A DNA stretch of 64,000 bases from Nitrospirota bacterium (GTDB lineage Bacteria > Nitrospirota > Thermodesulfovibrionia > Thermodesulfovibrionales > UBA6898): contig JACRMT010000004.1 of the NCBI GenBank assembly GCA_016214855.1, positions 806,001-870,000 of the forward strand, given 5' to 3'. Positions 9,141 to 18,901 of the stretch are shown piece by piece. The translations under genes and the position numbers were made by a program. How positions within the stretch are numbered: the first letter of the stretch is position 1; every line of letters starts with the position of its first letter. A model generated the notes under the pieces. The model did not search any database and was not told the DNA's origin. It saw nothing but the letters and a program-made list of their open reading frames with translations.

Positions 9141-9593
9141 ATGAAGATCGTCGCACAGAACAGGAAGGCTTTTCATGATTATTTCATAGAAGAGACCCTT
9201 GAGGCCGGGATGGTGCTGACCGGCACTGAGGTCAAGTCTCTTAGAGATGCAAAGGCCAACCTGATGGACAGCTATGTGCTGATCAAAGATAATGAGGTTT
9301 TCCTCTTCAATTGCCACATCAGTCCTTACACGCACGGCAATATCATGAACCATGATCCGGTAAGAACGCGCAAGCTCCTGCTCCACAAGAAAGAATTGGC
9401 GAAACTGCAGGCAAAGGCCGCCCAAAAGGGATATTCCGTCATACCGCTCAAGATCTACTTCAAGAATGGCCGTGCAAAGACAGAGATCGGGCTGGCCAAG
9501 GGCAAGAAGCAGTATGAGAAGCGGGAGACGATAAAGAAGAAAGAGGCTGACCGCGAGATCCAGCGAGCCATGCGATCGAGGAACAAGGACTGA
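9141..9593 (+). CDS. smpB: SsrA-binding protein SmpB
   Basis: SmpB binds the tRNA-like part of tmRNA and delivers it to stalled ribosomes for trans-translation. The 150 residues begin [17 protein letters not shown] and contain G-T-E-V-K-S-L-R near 30, P-Y-T-H-G-N near 72 and a basic C-terminal tail rich in K, R and E that enters the ribosomal mRNA channel. The length is normal. Its partner ssrA lies about 195 bases downstream on the same strand. A TATTAT box six bases before the ATG and the lack of a Shine-Dalgarno hint at a leaderless start. Confidence 0.97.
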   Translation: MKIVAQNRKAFHDYFIEETLEAGMVLTGTEVKSLRDAKANLMDSYVLIKDNEVFLFNCHISPYTHGNIMNHDPVRTRKLLLHKKELAKLQAKAAQKGYSVIPLKIYFKNGRAKTEIGLAKGKKQYEKRETIKKKEADREIQRAMRSRNKD

Positions 9594-9636
9594 GGGCAAA
9601 GATAAGGCTGAGGCAAGATCAAGGTCAAGATTAAGG

Positions 9637-9720
9637 TCGAGGTTTGGGTTCAAGGCCAAGGGCAAGCTTGTGCATGACTCGAGGTTTGGGTTCAAGGCCG
9701 AGGGCAAGCTTGTGCATGAC
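9637..9720 (+). repeat. Two tandem 42-bp direct repeats between smpB and ssrA
   Basis: Copy 1 is 9637-9678 and copy 2 is 9679-9720. They are identical except for one base (ccAagg versus ccGagg). The unit is preceded by related AAGGTCAAG/AAGGTCGAG words (9617-9640), so the block looks built by local duplication. Because 42 is a multiple of three, one frame stays open through it, but no ribosome site or family match supports a protein. Confidence 0.85.
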
Positions 9721-9726
9721 CCGCTG

Positions 9727-9735
9727 TGTTATACT
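9727..9735 (+). promoter_or_regulatory. Candidate extended -10 promoter for ssrA
   Basis: TGTTATACT fits an extended -10 element (TGn followed by TATACT). Transcription would begin near 9742, about 47 bases before the mature tmRNA 5' end, consistent with a precursor trimmed by RNase P. No convincing -35 is seen at 17 bases. Confidence 0.4.
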
Positions 9736-9788
9736 ATATATGATCAAAGAGTTCAGTAACTCGACCTTGGCCTTAACCTGTTTTATAC

Positions 9789-10133
9789 GGGGGCGAATGG
9801 TCTCGACGGGGGTTATGAGACTCATGTTGCATGTCGTGGCTCCATCCCCACGTAAAAAGATGGAACAAACACAAACGCCAATAACGAACTGGCACTCGCT
9901 GCTTAATTAAGCAGCACGCTCCTTTGGGATTGTCTGCGACCCTTAGACAGCGTCAATCAGCGGGCTGGCCTTCAGGTGCGCTCCCTGCCTGAAGGCGAGA
10001 CGAAGGGAGATAGGGATTCAGGAAGCCTGTCAGCCGGCGAACTGGGTCCTGAAGCTGAAAATGACTGACTACACATGTAGAAGCATGAGAGTAGTACTTT
10101 CGGACGCGGGTTCGATTCCCGCCGCCTCCACCA
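9789..10133 (+). ncRNA. ssrA: Transfer-messenger RNA (tmRNA)
   Basis: The 5' end GGGGGCGAATGGTCTCGACG and the 3' end with T-arm GGTTCGATTCCC and encoded CCA pair through a seven-base acceptor stem (one G-U), as in one-piece tmRNAs. The tag reading frame runs gcc-aat-aac-gaa-ctg-gca-ctc-gct-gct-taa at 9877-9906, giving a tag ending A-N-N-E-L-A-L-A-A. One or two further residues (T-N) are possible, depending on the resume codon. The remainder folds into the usual pseudoknot region. It rescues stalled ribosomes with SmpB. The gene is intact, and no integrase or duplicated 3' end is seen, so no island is inserted here. Confidence 0.95.
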
Positions 10134-10242
10134 GTAATAAAACCCTCTAATCTCGGCACCTTCAGCAAGGCTGTCCGTGCGGTGATGCAGGGATAGTTTT
10201 CCATCTCTCTGTCGCCTCTCTCTTCATTACAAACCAACCCTG

Positions 10243-10265
10243 AGCGCTGCCTTCAGCGTTTTTTT
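10243..10265 (+). terminator. Rho-independent terminator downstream of ssrA
   Basis: CGCTG-CCTT-CAGCG (10245-10258), extended by A-T and G-T pairs, is followed directly by seven T residues. It sits about 110 bases after the tmRNA CCA and before the amidase gene. Confidence 0.7.
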
Positions 10266-10354
10266 CAAGATGAATAAAAATCTGCAGATACTCGCTGTGG
10301 CGCAAAGTCTGAATATTGCAAAACCGCGTGGTTATATGGAAAATGTATAGTATT

Positions 10355-11461
10355 ATGAAAAAGGGCTTATATATCACGCTAATCCTGTTGTGCGTATCGG
10401 CATCCGTTGCTGCCGAGCGGACGGCTGAGGTGCTCCTGAGGTTCAGCAGGCAGGATACTGTCATAAAGATCGTGCTCGAATCAGATGAAAACGTGATCCG
10501 TAATGCAAACATAACAGCCTCTGCAGCAGGCGTAAAGATTGATTTCATCTCTCCCTTTGACTTGAAGAAACCACAGGATTTCATGTTCGAGACTGCAAGA
10601 GACGCACACACACTGACGATCAAATTCAAAGATGTTACTGATGCAAAAACATATAAGCTCTCTTCGCCAGCAAGGATCGTCCTTGAGTTAAAGGTAAAGC
10701 CCCAGGACCCGGGGCAAAAGCAGCAGGGGCAGAATGAGCCGCAGAAACAGCAGAAAGATACCGGCACTGCACCTCAAAAGACCCTGCCTCCTTCACCGCA
10801 GCAGTCAACGCAAAAAGCAGCCGATGCCGGCAAGCCACAGGGACAGCCGCAATCAACACAGAAGTCGCCTGAGCCGGTCAAGACGCCGGACAGGGCACTT
10901 AAGTTCAGCACGCTCGTCATTGACCCCGGTCATGGAGGCTATGATTACGGTATAGATAAACAGGAGCTTAAGGAAAAAGAGATCAGCCTGAACATCGCCA
11001 AAGACCTTGCCGGCACGCTTCAGAAAAAAGGGCTTAAGGTTCTCCTGACGCGCAGGGTGGACCAGGCCCTTCCTCTTGGAGAGCGGATCAATATCAGCAA
11101 CAGCAAGCCGCCAGACCTTTTCATTACGATCCATGCCACGCTGTCTGACAAGTTCGTCATCACAACGGCAACTGCTGACGAGGGTCCTGTTGATGCGGCG
11201 ATCAGGCCCTACAAGCTCTCTGCCCGCCAAACCCGTCACCTTGACAAGAGCAGGGCCGCGGCAAAAGCCCTTGCTGAAGCCCTGAAGACGGAATTCAAGA
11301 CCGAGACCATCGCGAGAGAGCTTCCGCTGCCGATCCTTACGTCTATCGATGCGGCCGCAGTTCTCATAGAATACCCCCTGGCCGGACAAAAGACCTATGA
11401 TCAAAAGGAGCGTGACAGACTTATCAATGCCATAATAAAGGGGCTGGCCGGATATGAATAA
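10355..11461 (+). CDS. N-acetylmuramoyl-L-alanine amidase (Amidase_3)
   Basis: This periplasmic zinc amidase cleaves the stem peptide from peptidoglycan. ATG 10355 gives 368 residues with a signal peptide (M-K-K-G-L-Y-I-T-L-I-L-L-C ending A-A-E). An AMIN-like beta domain follows (about 22-115), then a Gln/Pro/Lys-rich linker (about 118-185) and the catalytic domain. Zinc ligands are visible in D-P-G-H-G-G, K-E-K-E-I-S and I-H-A, with the late glutamate in L-I-E-Y. The usual S-x-H-x-N is I-H-A-T here, so the Asn after the metal His is missing. It overlaps the GerMN gene by eight bases. Confidence 0.9.
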   Translation: MKKGLYITLILLCVSASVAAERTAEVLLRFSRQDTVIKIVLESDENVIRNANITASAAGVKIDFISPFDLKKPQDFMFETARDAHTLTIKFKDVTDAKTYKLSSPARIVLELKVKPQDPGQKQQGQNEPQKQQKDTGTAPQKTLPPSPQQSTQKAADAGKPQGQPQSTQKSPEPVKTPDRALKFSTLVIDPGHGGYDYGIDKQELKEKEISLNIAKDLAGTLQKKGLKVLLTRRVDQALPLGERINISNSKPPDLFITIHATLSDKFVITTATADEGPVDAAIRPYKLSARQTRHLDKSRAAAKALAEALKTEFKTETIARELPLPILTSIDAAAVLIEYPLAGQKTYDQKERDRLINAIIKGLAGYE

Positions 11462-12038
11462 CAGGACTGTCTGGATAGTCCTGATCGTCGTCTTCTTCAT
11501 GGTCGGCGCTGCAGGCAGCTACGTTTTCATGAGATATTTCGGACCCGCGCAAAACCAGCCTTTGCAGAACGAAGCTCAGACGGGGTCAGTTGAGGGGCAG
11601 GATCTTATGGTCATCAGACTCTTTTTGCCGATGAGCGGAAAGCTTGAGATGATTGAGAAGAAACTCCCGAAAAGGACTAAGAACATTGCCATTGCAGAGG
11701 CGGTGATCGAGGAATTTTTCAAGACACCGGCAAACGGCTCACCTGTTCCGCAGGGCGTGAAGGTGTTAGGTATATACCGGGATGCAGATCTGAATCTTTA
11801 TCTTGATCTTTCTGATGAACTGAGAAGAAACTTCCAGGGCGATGCCCTCGCCGAGTTTCTTGTCCTGAAAGGCATGCATGACAGTCTGCTGGCAAATCTG
11901 CAGGATTTTCAGGATCTGAAGATCCTTGTTGAGGGAAAAGAGATCGAGTCCTTCGGCAGCCACGTTTACCTGAAGTATCCTCTGAAAAGCACCCTCCTCG
12001 GCGAACCAAGGGCAGAAGGCAAGCCTGCTCATGACTGA
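11454..12038 (+). CDS. GerMN-domain membrane-anchored protein
   Basis: These 194 residues start with a signal anchor (about 5-28, W-I-V-L-I-V-V-F-F-M-V-G). A single GerMN domain follows (about 50-180), with I-A-I-A-E-A-V-I-E-E-F-F near 78 and L-N-L-Y-L-D-L-S near 115. GerMN domains occur in germination proteins and in envelope lipoproteins. Here, between a cell-wall amidase and glutamate racemase, a peptidoglycan-related role is likely. It overlaps both neighbours by eight bases and so sits inside one translationally linked operon. Confidence 0.85.
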   Translation: MNNRTVWIVLIVVFFMVGAAGSYVFMRYFGPAQNQPLQNEAQTGSVEGQDLMVIRLFLPMSGKLEMIEKKLPKRTKNIAIAEAVIEEFFKTPANGSPVPQGVKVLGIYRDADLNLYLDLSDELRRNFQGDALAEFLVLKGMHDSLLANLQDFQDLKILVEGKEIESFGSHVYLKYPLKSTLLGEPRAEGKPAHD

Positions 12039-12846
12039 GAAACAGAGGCCGATCGGTATTTTTGATTCAGGGATCGGCGGCCTTACCGTATTAAAAGAGA
12101 TATTCAGCAAGCTCCCGAACGAAAACACCATTTATCTCGGCGACACCGCGCGGGTCCCCTATGGTATCCGTTCGCCTGAGACGGTTACCCGCTATTCGTT
12201 CGAAAACACCAGATTCCTGTCATCAAAGGATGTAAAGATACTCGTCATTGCCTGCAACACTGCATCGTCTGTCAGTCTTGACGCTGTTCGCAGGAATTTT
12301 CCGGTTCCTGTGGTCGGCGTTATCGAGCCAGGAGCAAAGGCTGCCGTTGCAGCCACCGTAAAGAAAAAAATAGGCGTGATCGGCACAGATGCCACGGTCA
12401 GAAGCGGCTCGTACACCCGGGCGATCAAGGCGATCGATGCATCGATCGACGTGTTCGGCATTCCCTGCCCTCTGTTTGTTCCGCTTGTGGAGGAAGGCTG
12501 GATGGACGATCAGATAACAGAGATGATCGCTGAGCGTTATCTGTCTGATATGAAGAAAAAGGATATTGATACGCTGGTCTTGGGATGCACGCACTACCCG
12601 CTCCTGAAGCAGGTGCTTTCAAGGGTCATGGGAAACAGGGTGAGCCTGATCGACTCGGCGATCGAAACAGCTGATACGATCAGCGCTATTCTTGATGCTC
12701 AGGGGCTGCTGAACATGCAGGGGCAGCAGGTCAGGCATGAGTTCTATGTAACAGACTCTCCTCAGAAGTTTCTCTCTGTCGGGGAACGATTCCTCGGCAG
12801 GGCCATAGAGAACATTGAGAAGATACAACTTGAGATGGAGGTTTAG
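12031..12846 (+). CDS. murI: Glutamate racemase
   Basis: MurI converts L-glutamate to D-glutamate for peptidoglycan. The 271 residues carry the N-terminal [11 protein letters not shown]. The two catalytic cysteines are in V-I-A-C-N-T-A-S-S (near 73) and L-G-C-T-H-Y-P-L-L (near 186), with [11 protein letters not shown] near 35. Length and motif order are normal. It follows two envelope genes and is two bases ahead of rph. Confidence 0.97.
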   Translation: MTEKQRPIGIFDSGIGGLTVLKEIFSKLPNENTIYLGDTARVPYGIRSPETVTRYSFENTRFLSSKDVKILVIACNTASSVSLDAVRRNFPVPVVGVIEPGAKAAVAATVKKKIGVIGTDATVRSGSYTRAIKAIDASIDVFGIPCPLFVPLVEEGWMDDQITEMIAERYLSDMKKKDIDTLVLGCTHYPLLKQVLSRVMGNRVSLIDSAIETADTISAILDAQGLLNMQGQQVRHEFYVTDSPQKFLSVGERFLGRAIENIEKIQLEMEV

Positions 12847-12848
12847 AG

Positions 12849-13586
12849 ATGAGGCCTGACAACAGAAAGAACGACCAGCTGAGAAGCATTAAGATAACAA
12901 GAAATTTTATTGATACTGCCGAAGGTTCGGTATTGATCGAGCTGGGCAAGACAAGGGTCATCTGTACCGCATCGATCGAAGAGAGGGTTCCGCAGTTCCT
13001 GAAGGACAAGGGCACCGGCTGGGTGACCGCTGAATATGCCATGCTGCCGCGGGCAACGTCAACGAGGACAACGCGGGAGTCTTCGACCGGCCGAGTCGGC
13101 GGACGAACGCATGAGATCCAGCGTCTTATCGGCAGAGCGCTCCGTTCCGTTGTCAACCTTGGCGCAGTCGGCCAGAGATCGTTCTGGATAGACTGCGATG
13201 TTATCAGGGCTGATGGCGGCACCAGAACCGCTGCCATTACCGGCGCTTATGTATGCCTGCATGACGCGTTCACGTATGCGGTGAAGAAGGGCCTGATTGA
13301 AAAACATCCGATCAAAGACTCTCTGGCTGCCATTAGCGTCGGGGTGGTCAAAGGGCAGCCTGTTTTAGACCTTTGCTATGAGGAAGACTCTGCCGCAGAT
13401 GTGGATATGAACATTGTTATGACAGGGAACGGCAATCTCGTCGAGGTCCAGGGCACCGCTGAAGGTTCACCTTTCTCTTTCCAGACCATGGAGCAATTGT
13501 TGGGTCTTGCAAAACAGGGCATCGGCACTCTCATCGCACTTCAGAATGACCTTCTGCGGTCAGAAGCCTTATCAGTGTCTCAGTAG
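12849..13586 (+). CDS. rph: Ribonuclease PH
   Basis: RNase PH trims tRNA 3' ends with phosphate. The 245 residues contain the family signatures R-P-D-N-R at the start, the [20 protein letters not shown] region near 80, [13 protein letters not shown] near 115 and [15 protein letters not shown] near 175. In many bacteria rdgB follows rph, but here ftsH does. The ATG is preceded by G-A-G-G inside the murI end. Confidence 0.97.
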   Translation: MRPDNRKNDQLRSIKITRNFIDTAEGSVLIELGKTRVICTASIEERVPQFLKDKGTGWVTAEYAMLPRATSTRTTRESSTGRVGGRTHEIQRLIGRALRSVVNLGAVGQRSFWIDCDVIRADGGTRTAAITGAYVCLHDAFTYAVKKGLIEKHPIKDSLAAISVGVVKGQPVLDLCYEEDSAADVDMNIVMTGNGNLVEVQGTAEGSPFSFQTMEQLLGLAKQGIGTLIALQNDLLRSEALSVSQ

Positions 13587-13744
13587 AAGATTAACGCCGA
13601 AATAGTAATCCTTAAGTTACGGGTGCATCATAACTCTTAATGGTTACCCTGAAATACAACTATTGATCGGTTTTCACACCCATTTCTATGGCTGAAATTA
13701 AGTCTTCCCCTGTGGTAAAATATGCAGAATTTACGGAGGTGACT

Positions 13745-15595
13745 TTGAACGCTTACAGAAGTCTATTTATATGGCTCTTGATCGGCATCATGATCATACT
13801 GCTTTTTAATCTGCTTAATACGCCAAAGAAAACACAGGAAGAAATGATCTTTTCCGAGTTCACGACAAAACTTGAGGAAGGCCAGATGGAAGAGGTCGTC
13901 ATCAAGGAAAGCGAGCGGCTGCTCACCGGCCGGCTGAAAGATGGGACGAAATTCAAGGTCTATTTCCCTGATGACCCTGAAGTATACAAGAGCCTCAGAG
14001 CCCTTAAAGTAAAAACTACGGTCAAACCTGCGGACCAAAGCCCATGGTATGTTAATTTTTTCTTCACCTGGGGGCCGATCATCTTCATAGCCGTTGTCTG
14101 GATCTTCTTCATGCGTCAGATGCAGAGCGGCGGCAACAAGGCAATGTCCTTTGGAAAATCGAAGGCAAGACTTGTTTCGGAAAAATCGGTAAAGATCACC
14201 TTCGCTGATGTTGCAGGCGTGGACGAGGCAAAGACCGAGGTCCAGGAGATCATCGACTTTCTGAAAGACCCGAACAAATTCACCAAACTGGGCGGAAAAA
14301 TTCCCCGGGGCGTGCTGCTTGTCGGTTCTCCGGGAACAGGAAAGACCCTGCTGGCAAGGGCAATCGCCGGCGAAGCAGGCGTGCCGTTCTTCAGCATCAG
14401 CGGCTCTGATTTTGTCGAAATGTTCGTGGGTGTCGGCGCATCCCGCGTGCGCGATCTTTTTGAACAGGCAAAGAAAAGTGCCCCCTGCATCATCTTCATT
14501 GACGAGATCGATGCGGTCGGCAGGCACAGGGGTGCAGGTCTCGGCGGCGGCCACGACGAGCGGGAGCAGACGCTCAACCAGCTCCTCGTCGAAATGGACG
14601 GATTTGAAGGAAATGAGGGGATCATTATTATTGCGGCAACGAACAGGCCGGATGTGCTTGACCCTGCGCTGCTGAGACCGGGCAGGTTCGACCGCCAGGT
14701 TGTCGTGCCTCATCCTGATGTCAAGGGCAGACTTGAGATACTAAAGGTGCATACCCGGAAGATCCCGCTCAGCGAGAATGTCGATCTTGATAAAATTGCC
14801 CGGGGCACGCCCGGTTTCTCCGGCGCTGATCTTGCCAATCTCGTAAATGAGGCTGCCTTACTCGCTGCCCGGGTATCCAAGACAACGGTTGAGAATGATG
14901 ATTTTGAGGCGGCGAAAGACAAGGTCCTGATGGGCGTCGAAAGAAAAAGCATGATCATCAGCGATGAGGAGAAGAAAAATACTGCCTATCACGAGGCAGG
15001 TCATGCGCTGGTGGCTAAGCTCACGCCGGGGACCGATCCAGTGCATAAGGTAAGTATCATTCCCCGCGGCCGTGCGCTTGGCATTACTCAGCAGCTGCCC
15101 ATGGATGACAAATATACCTATTCGAAGGATTATCTTATGAAGAGGCTCTATGTGCTGCTGGGCGGCAGGGCTGCTGAAGAGATCATGCTGAACCAGATGA
15201 CGACCGGCGCAGGCAATGACATCGAACGGGCCACTGACCTGGCGCGCAAAATGGTGACCTCGTGGGGCATGAGCGAAAAACTCGGCCCGGTCACCTTCGG
15301 CAAGAAAGAAGAGCATATCTTCCTCGGCAGGGAGATGGGCCAGCATAAGGATTACAGCGAAAAGACAGCTGTTGATATCGATGATGAGGTAAGGCGTTTC
15401 GTGTCAGAGGCCTATGTGGTTGCAAAAGGACTCCTTGAAAAAAATGTCGATATCCTTGAGGCCTTTGCCAGGAAGCTCCTCGAAATAGAGACGATGGACG
15501 GCCCTGATATTGATGCCATGATTGCGTTGGTCCACAAGCCGAAAGAGTCTCAGGCTGCTGAATGCGGAGACACGAGCTGCACCGGTCTGGCCTGA
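13745..15595 (+). CDS. ftsH: ATP-dependent zinc metalloprotease FtsH
   Basis: FtsH is a membrane-anchored AAA+ protease that degrades misfolded membrane proteins and regulators. The TTG at 13745 is taken as the start because a GGAGGTGA ribosome site sits just before it and the product begins [11 protein letters not shown] with the first membrane helix. ATG 13688 would add 19 residues with no ribosome site. The 616 residues contain two membrane helices (about 5-25 and 100-125), Walker A G-S-P-G-T-G-K-T, Walker B I-F-I-D-E-I-D, the second region of homology R-P-G-R-F-D-R and the zinc motif H-E-A-G-H. A strong terminator follows. Confidence 0.96.
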   Translation: MNAYRSLFIWLLIGIMIILLFNLLNTPKKTQEEMIFSEFTTKLEEGQMEEVVIKESERLLTGRLKDGTKFKVYFPDDPEVYKSLRALKVKTTVKPADQSPWYVNFFFTWGPIIFIAVVWIFFMRQMQSGGNKAMSFGKSKARLVSEKSVKITFADVAGVDEAKTEVQEIIDFLKDPNKFTKLGGKIPRGVLLVGSPGTGKTLLARAIAGEAGVPFFSISGSDFVEMFVGVGASRVRDLFEQAKKSAPCIIFIDEIDAVGRHRGAGLGGGHDEREQTLNQLLVEMDGFEGNEGIIIIAATNRPDVLDPALLRPGRFDRQVVVPHPDVKGRLEILKVHTRKIPLSENVDLDKIARGTPGFSGADLANLVNEAALLAARVSKTTVENDDFEAAKDKVLMGVERKSMIISDEEKKNTAYHEAGHALVAKLTPGTDPVHKVSIIPRGRALGITQQLPMDDKYTYSKDYLMKRLYVLLGGRAAEEIMLNQMTTGAGNDIERATDLARKMVTSWGMSEKLGPVTFGKKEEHIFLGREMGQHKDYSEKTAVDIDDEVRRFVSEAYVVAKGLLEKNVDILEAFARKLLEIETMDGPDIDAMIALVHKPKESQAAECGDTSCTGLA

Positions 15596-15616
15596 CAGCA
15601 CGATCAAGACGTTTAT

Positions 15617-15648
15617 GAACGGCGGGACTGGTTCCCGCCGTTCTTTTT
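15617..15648 (+). terminator. Rho-independent terminator after ftsH
   Basis: GAACGGCGGGA and TCCCGCCGTTC form an 11-bp perfect stem around a short loop, followed by a run of T. It separates the murI-rph-ftsH operon from folP. Confidence 0.9.
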
Positions 15649-15707
15649 TGAAACATGTCCTATAATGACGCTTACTAAAAATTTCACGCGCATGAAGACA
15701 TTTAATT

Positions 15708-15786
15708 TTAAAATCCCTCCTTTCCTCCCTTTGTTAAAGGGAGGGGAAATACCCCTCTTTGACAAAGAGGGGCAAGGGGAGATTTT
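15708..15786 (+). repeat. Palindromic repeat (double hairpin), copy 1, ending at the folP start codon
   Basis: Outer arms AAAATCCCTCC and GGGGAGATTTT enclose two hairpins: CCTCCCTTT-GTT-AAAGGGAGG (15724-15744) and CCCCTCTTT-GAC-AAAGAGGGG (15752-15772). A related, rearranged copy is at 53990-54092. The right outer arm (GGGGAG) sits at Shine-Dalgarno distance from the folP ATG, so the element appears to supply that gene's ribosome site. Confidence 0.85.
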
Positions 15787-16632
15787 ATGAAACTTTCCTG
15801 GTTGCGCTATGACCTGGACCTCTCGAGTAAAACCCATGTCATGGGCATTCTCAATATTACGCCTGATTCGTTCTCGGACGGCGGCCTTCACCTTGATGCG
15901 TCTGCAGCCGTAGAACAGGGGATCAGAATGGTCAATAATGGTGCTGACATTCTGGATATCGGCGGAGAATCAACACGGCCCGGCGCTGAGCCGGTGTCCC
16001 TTGAAGAAGAGCTCAGACGCACCATACCGGTCATCAAGGAACTCGCAAAGAAAGTAACAGTGCCCATTTCGATCGACACGTACAAAGCCGAGGTTGCCCG
16101 ACAGGCCCTTGCTGCAGGCGCCTCGATCGTCAATGATATCAGCGGACTGAGATTCGATCCTGAAATGCCGAAGGTCATCGCTCACTATAGAGTCCCGGTA
16201 GTCATCATGCATATCAAGGGACGGCCGAGAGAGATGCAGCAAAACCCCGTGTATGATGCCCTGATCCCGGAGATCATGGACTACTTCAGGATCAGTATAC
16301 GGCTGGCGAGAAAATTCGGGATCCCTGACGAACTGATGATCCTCGATCCCGGGATCGGCTTTGGCAAGACCTTTGACCATAACCTCGAGATCCTGAACAA
16401 TCTCGAGCAGTTCACCCTTCTTGAAAAACCGCTCCTCGTCGGCCCTTCCCGCAAGGCTTTTCTGGGCAAACTTCTCGGCGGCGTCCCTGCCTCAGACAGG
16501 CTCGAGGGCACAGCAGCATCAGTTGCTGTTGCGATCATGAAAGGCGCCAATATCATCCGTGTGCATGATGTAAAGGAAATGGCAAGGGTGGCAAAGGTCG
16601 TTGATGCGATCAAAAGGGAAAAGGCTGCGTGA
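15787..16632 (+). CDS. folP: Dihydropteroate synthase
   Basis: FolP joins p-aminobenzoate to pterin pyrophosphate in folate synthesis. The 281 residues show the TIM-barrel signatures [14 protein letters not shown] (near 22), [11 protein letters not shown] (near 58), D-P-G-I-G-F-G-K-T (near 188) and G-P-S-R-K-A-F-L-G (near 220). The start at ATG 15787 is supported by GGGGAG six bases upstream, which belongs to the dispersed repeat. The stop overlaps the GTG of the next gene. Confidence 0.96.
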   Translation: MKLSWLRYDLDLSSKTHVMGILNITPDSFSDGGLHLDASAAVEQGIRMVNNGADILDIGGESTRPGAEPVSLEEELRRTIPVIKELAKKVTVPISIDTYKAEVARQALAAGASIVNDISGLRFDPEMPKVIAHYRVPVVIMHIKGRPREMQQNPVYDALIPEIMDYFRISIRLARKFGIPDELMILDPGIGFGKTFDHNLEILNNLEQFTLLEKPLLVGPSRKAFLGKLLGGVPASDRLEGTAASVAVAIMKGANIIRVHDVKEMARVAKVVDAIKREKAA

Positions 16633-18158
16633 AACACTCTGCTGAAGAAATTGAGAGATGCCTTGCCCTGCTCGAAGATCTTACGAACGATTCGGGACAG
16701 CTTGCCAGGCTGCCGGAAAGGCAAAGGATCTCACTCATGAAAGCGGCAGGGGAGCTATCCCGCCCTGACAGAGCTGAAGCAAAGAAGAGAAATAAGGCTG
16801 TCAAGAAGCTACAGGGCCTGACCAGGCTCGAAAAAGACCGGCGCGCCAGGAATACGACTGGCATCCGTAATGCGCGAACTGACGAGGTATATACTGCACC
16901 CGCTGAGATCGAATTCAATCCTGAGGGAGCCTCTGCAAAAAGCGAGGAGCTGAATTCACCGCGCAACTGCTATGTCTGTAAGGAAGAGTTTACGACACTG
17001 CACTTTTTTTATGACACCATGTGCAGGAAATGCGGCGACCTGAATTATCGGAAACGCTTTCAGACAGCTCCTCTCCATGGGAAGGTCGCATTGATCACCG
17101 GTTCACGCCTTAAAATAGGTTATCAGGCAGCTCTGATGATGCTGCGTGCCGGCGCTACCGTGATAGCAACAACCAGATTTCCTGTTGATGCGGCAAGCAG
17201 GTATTCCCGGGAGGAAGGATACGCCGCGTGGGGAGACCGGCTGCATATACATGGTCTTGACCTGAGGCATATTCCGAGCGTTGAAATATTTTCGAGCTAT
17301 ATAGAAGAGCACTATGGCAGGCTTGATCTATTGATCAATAATGCGGCCCAGACCGTAAGAAGGCCCGCAGGTTTTTATGCGCATCTTATGGAAAATGAAA
17401 ATAAAGGACTGAATGCTCTCTCTAAGGAGGCTTCAAAACTTCTTGCTGACCATGAACACTGCAAAAATCAGATCAGAACCCTTTACAAGGATCACGACGG
17501 CCAGAGCGCATCACTTCCGGTCTCTTGGCATAATCAGAACCCCGGGATAGGACTGCGTGAGTCTGCGCGGTTATCGCAGGTCCCGTACAGCCACGATAAT
17601 ACCCTCTCGTCTGAAAAACTGTTTCCGCCAGGAAGGCTGGATGCTGATCTTCAGCAGGTGGATATGCGCAGGACGAACAGCTGGCGTCTGCGTCTGGGCG
17701 AAATACCGACAGCAGAAATGCTCGAAGTGCAGTTAGTGAATTCTGTGGCACCGTTTGTCTTATGCAACAGATTGGCAGATCTTATGAGGCGTGATCATAC
17801 CGGGCAGAAGCATATTGTGAATGTGACCGCCATGGAAGGCAAGTTCTTCAGATTCAGGAAAGATCCACGCCATCCCCATACGAATATGGCCAAAGCAGCC
17901 CTGAATATGCTGACGCACACATCAGCGGAGGATCTTGCCAGGGACGGCATCTATATGAATGCAGTCGATACCGGATGGGTGACGGACGAAGATCCTCTTG
18001 AGCTCTCGCAATGGAAACAGAGGGTTCATGATTTCCAGCCGCCCCTGGATATTGTCGATGGAGCCGCCCGGGTCTGCGATCCCTTCTTTGACGGGATATT
18101 GACCGGCAAGCACTGGTCCGGCAAATTTCTGAAAGATTATTTCCCTATCGATTGGTAG
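16629..18158 (+). CDS. Short-chain dehydrogenase-like protein with N-terminal zinc-ribbon extension
   Basis: The 509 residues start at GTG 16629, overlapping the folP stop. The first 110 residues are charged and helical. A C-x2-C...C-x2-C ribbon follows (C-Y-V-C and C-R-K-C, about 115-138). The Rossmann SDR domain begins [12 protein letters not shown] and has L-L-I-N-N-A-A near 240. A large insert (about 250-360) precedes the active-site region. The catalytic Y-x3-K is not normal: the sequence reads H-T-N-M-A-K-A-A, with Thr where Tyr should be. It may be an atypical or non-catalytic SDR. Substrate unknown; co-translated with folP. Confidence 0.75.
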   Translation: MKHSAEEIERCLALLEDLTNDSGQLARLPERQRISLMKAAGELSRPDRAEAKKRNKAVKKLQGLTRLEKDRRARNTTGIRNARTDEVYTAPAEIEFNPEGASAKSEELNSPRNCYVCKEEFTTLHFFYDTMCRKCGDLNYRKRFQTAPLHGKVALITGSRLKIGYQAALMMLRAGATVIATTRFPVDAASRYSREEGYAAWGDRLHIHGLDLRHIPSVEIFSSYIEEHYGRLDLLINNAAQTVRRPAGFYAHLMENENKGLNALSKEASKLLADHEHCKNQIRTLYKDHDGQSASLPVSWHNQNPGIGLRESARLSQVPYSHDNTLSSEKLFPPGRLDADLQQVDMRRTNSWRLRLGEIPTAEMLEVQLVNSVAPFVLCNRLADLMRRDHTGQKHIVNVTAMEGKFFRFRKDPRHPHTNMAKAALNMLTHTSAEDLARDGIYMNAVDTGWVTDEDPLELSQWKQRVHDFQPPLDIVDGAARVCDPFFDGILTGKHWSGKFLKDYFPIDW

Positions 18159-18239
18159 AGAGAAGCGTTCTATCTGCCCGCAAGGGAATGGCAGCAACAA
18201 GTCAACTAATTCAACAACGTCCCTGAAGTGTTGGGTCAT

Positions 18240-18788
18240 TCACTTCCTCGGGTGTTCTTTGCGGTAATCCGAAGGAAGCTGCTTCAGACCGCCCTTGCCC
18301 CAGATGCCGCGTTTATTCTCCCGCGCGATCACCTGGGCAGATGCCAGGCGGTCACTGTGCTTCACATTCGGTGGAAGAGTAAAAAGCACTGCATGCCCAT
18401 TGCGAAGCATTTCCTCGTTGATCAGCTTATTGTCACGGCTCCAGAGATAGGCAAGGACCCGGGCGTATTTGTCCCGTTTCTCAACATCATATTCGATGCG
18501 TGCCTGCCAGCCGGATGCTGAGATCAGTTCTTCCAGGAATTTCTTCGAACGCTTTCCCCAAGGCTTCTGGCTCAGCTCGGGCGCATCAATGCCGATCAAT
18601 CTGATCTGCTCTTTCCTGCCGCGAACATTTGCCTCGACCGAATCGCCGTCAAGGATCTTTTCAATGTATACAGCGTTGTTTTCATCACGCTTCTTCGCCT
18701 CCGCAGCATTCTCTGCCAGCCATCCATAAAGCAGGGCACTCAATGCAAGAAGCGCTATCGAAAAGACCTTTACCTGTTTCCTTGTCAT
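18240..18788 (-). CDS. Exported thermonuclease (SNase-like) family protein
   Basis: This 182-residue protein has an N-terminal signal or anchor (about 5-25) and a staphylococcal-nuclease fold. Catalytic-type residues are visible in I-L-D-G-D-S-V near 46, I-R-L-I-G-I-D-A-P-E near 62 and E-K-R-D-K-Y-A-R-V-L-A near 102, matching the D/D/R-E-R pattern. It probably degrades extracellular or periplasmic nucleic acid. A TATACT box at 18795-18800 is six bases before the ATG with no Shine-Dalgarno, so the message may be leaderless. It is convergent with the SDR gene. Confidence 0.9.
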   Translation of the reverse strand: MTRKQVKVFSIALLALSALLYGWLAENAAEAKKRDENNAVYIEKILDGDSVEANVRGRKEQIRLIGIDAPELSQKPWGKRSKKFLEELISASGWQARIEYDVEKRDKYARVLAYLWSRDNKLINEEMLRNGHAVLFTLPPNVKHSDRLASAQVIARENKRGIWGKGGLKQLPSDYRKEHPRK

Positions 18789-18850
18789 GCTGTTAGTATA
18801 ATTCTTTCATGGAATAAATAAGAATCGCCGGAGACCCGGATGATCTGAAG

Positions 18851-18882
18851 GTTACAGGGTGGAAAACAGCCCACCCTGTAAC
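18851..18882 (-). terminator. Strong hairpin downstream of the Spy-like gene
   Basis: GTTACAGGGTGG and CCACCCTGTAAC form a perfect 12-bp stem with an eight-base loop. It lies 20 bases past the stop of the Spy-like gene. No T tract follows on the minus strand, so it may be a barrier or 3'-end stabiliser rather than an intrinsic terminator. Confidence 0.55.
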
Positions 18883-18901
18883 ACCTGAACGCAATGGCTC
18901 A

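Noticed and set aside
9637-9720. Possible CRISPR array
   Set aside because: Only two directly abutting copies with no spacers.
9644-9910. Plus-strand ORF reading through the 42-bp repeats into tmRNA
   Set aside because: It overlaps the structured tmRNA gene and has no ribosome site; it stays open because the repeat unit is a multiple of three.
10101-10133. tRNA-like T-arm and CCA end
   Set aside because: It is the 3' end of tmRNA and pairs with the 5' end at 9789; it is not a separate tRNA.
9594-10354. Integrated element at the tmRNA gene
   Set aside because: The tmRNA 3' end is intact, no second copy of its end is seen, and no integrase lies in the flanking DNA.
13763-14713. Minus-strand ORF of 316 codons inside ftsH
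   Set aside because: It mirrors the AAA+ coding region of ftsH in another frame; composition is His/Asp/Arg-rich without motifs.
16629-17050. Separate small zinc-ribbon gene upstream of the dehydrogenase
   Set aside because: The frame is continuous with the Rossmann domain, and no internal start with a ribosome site was seen.
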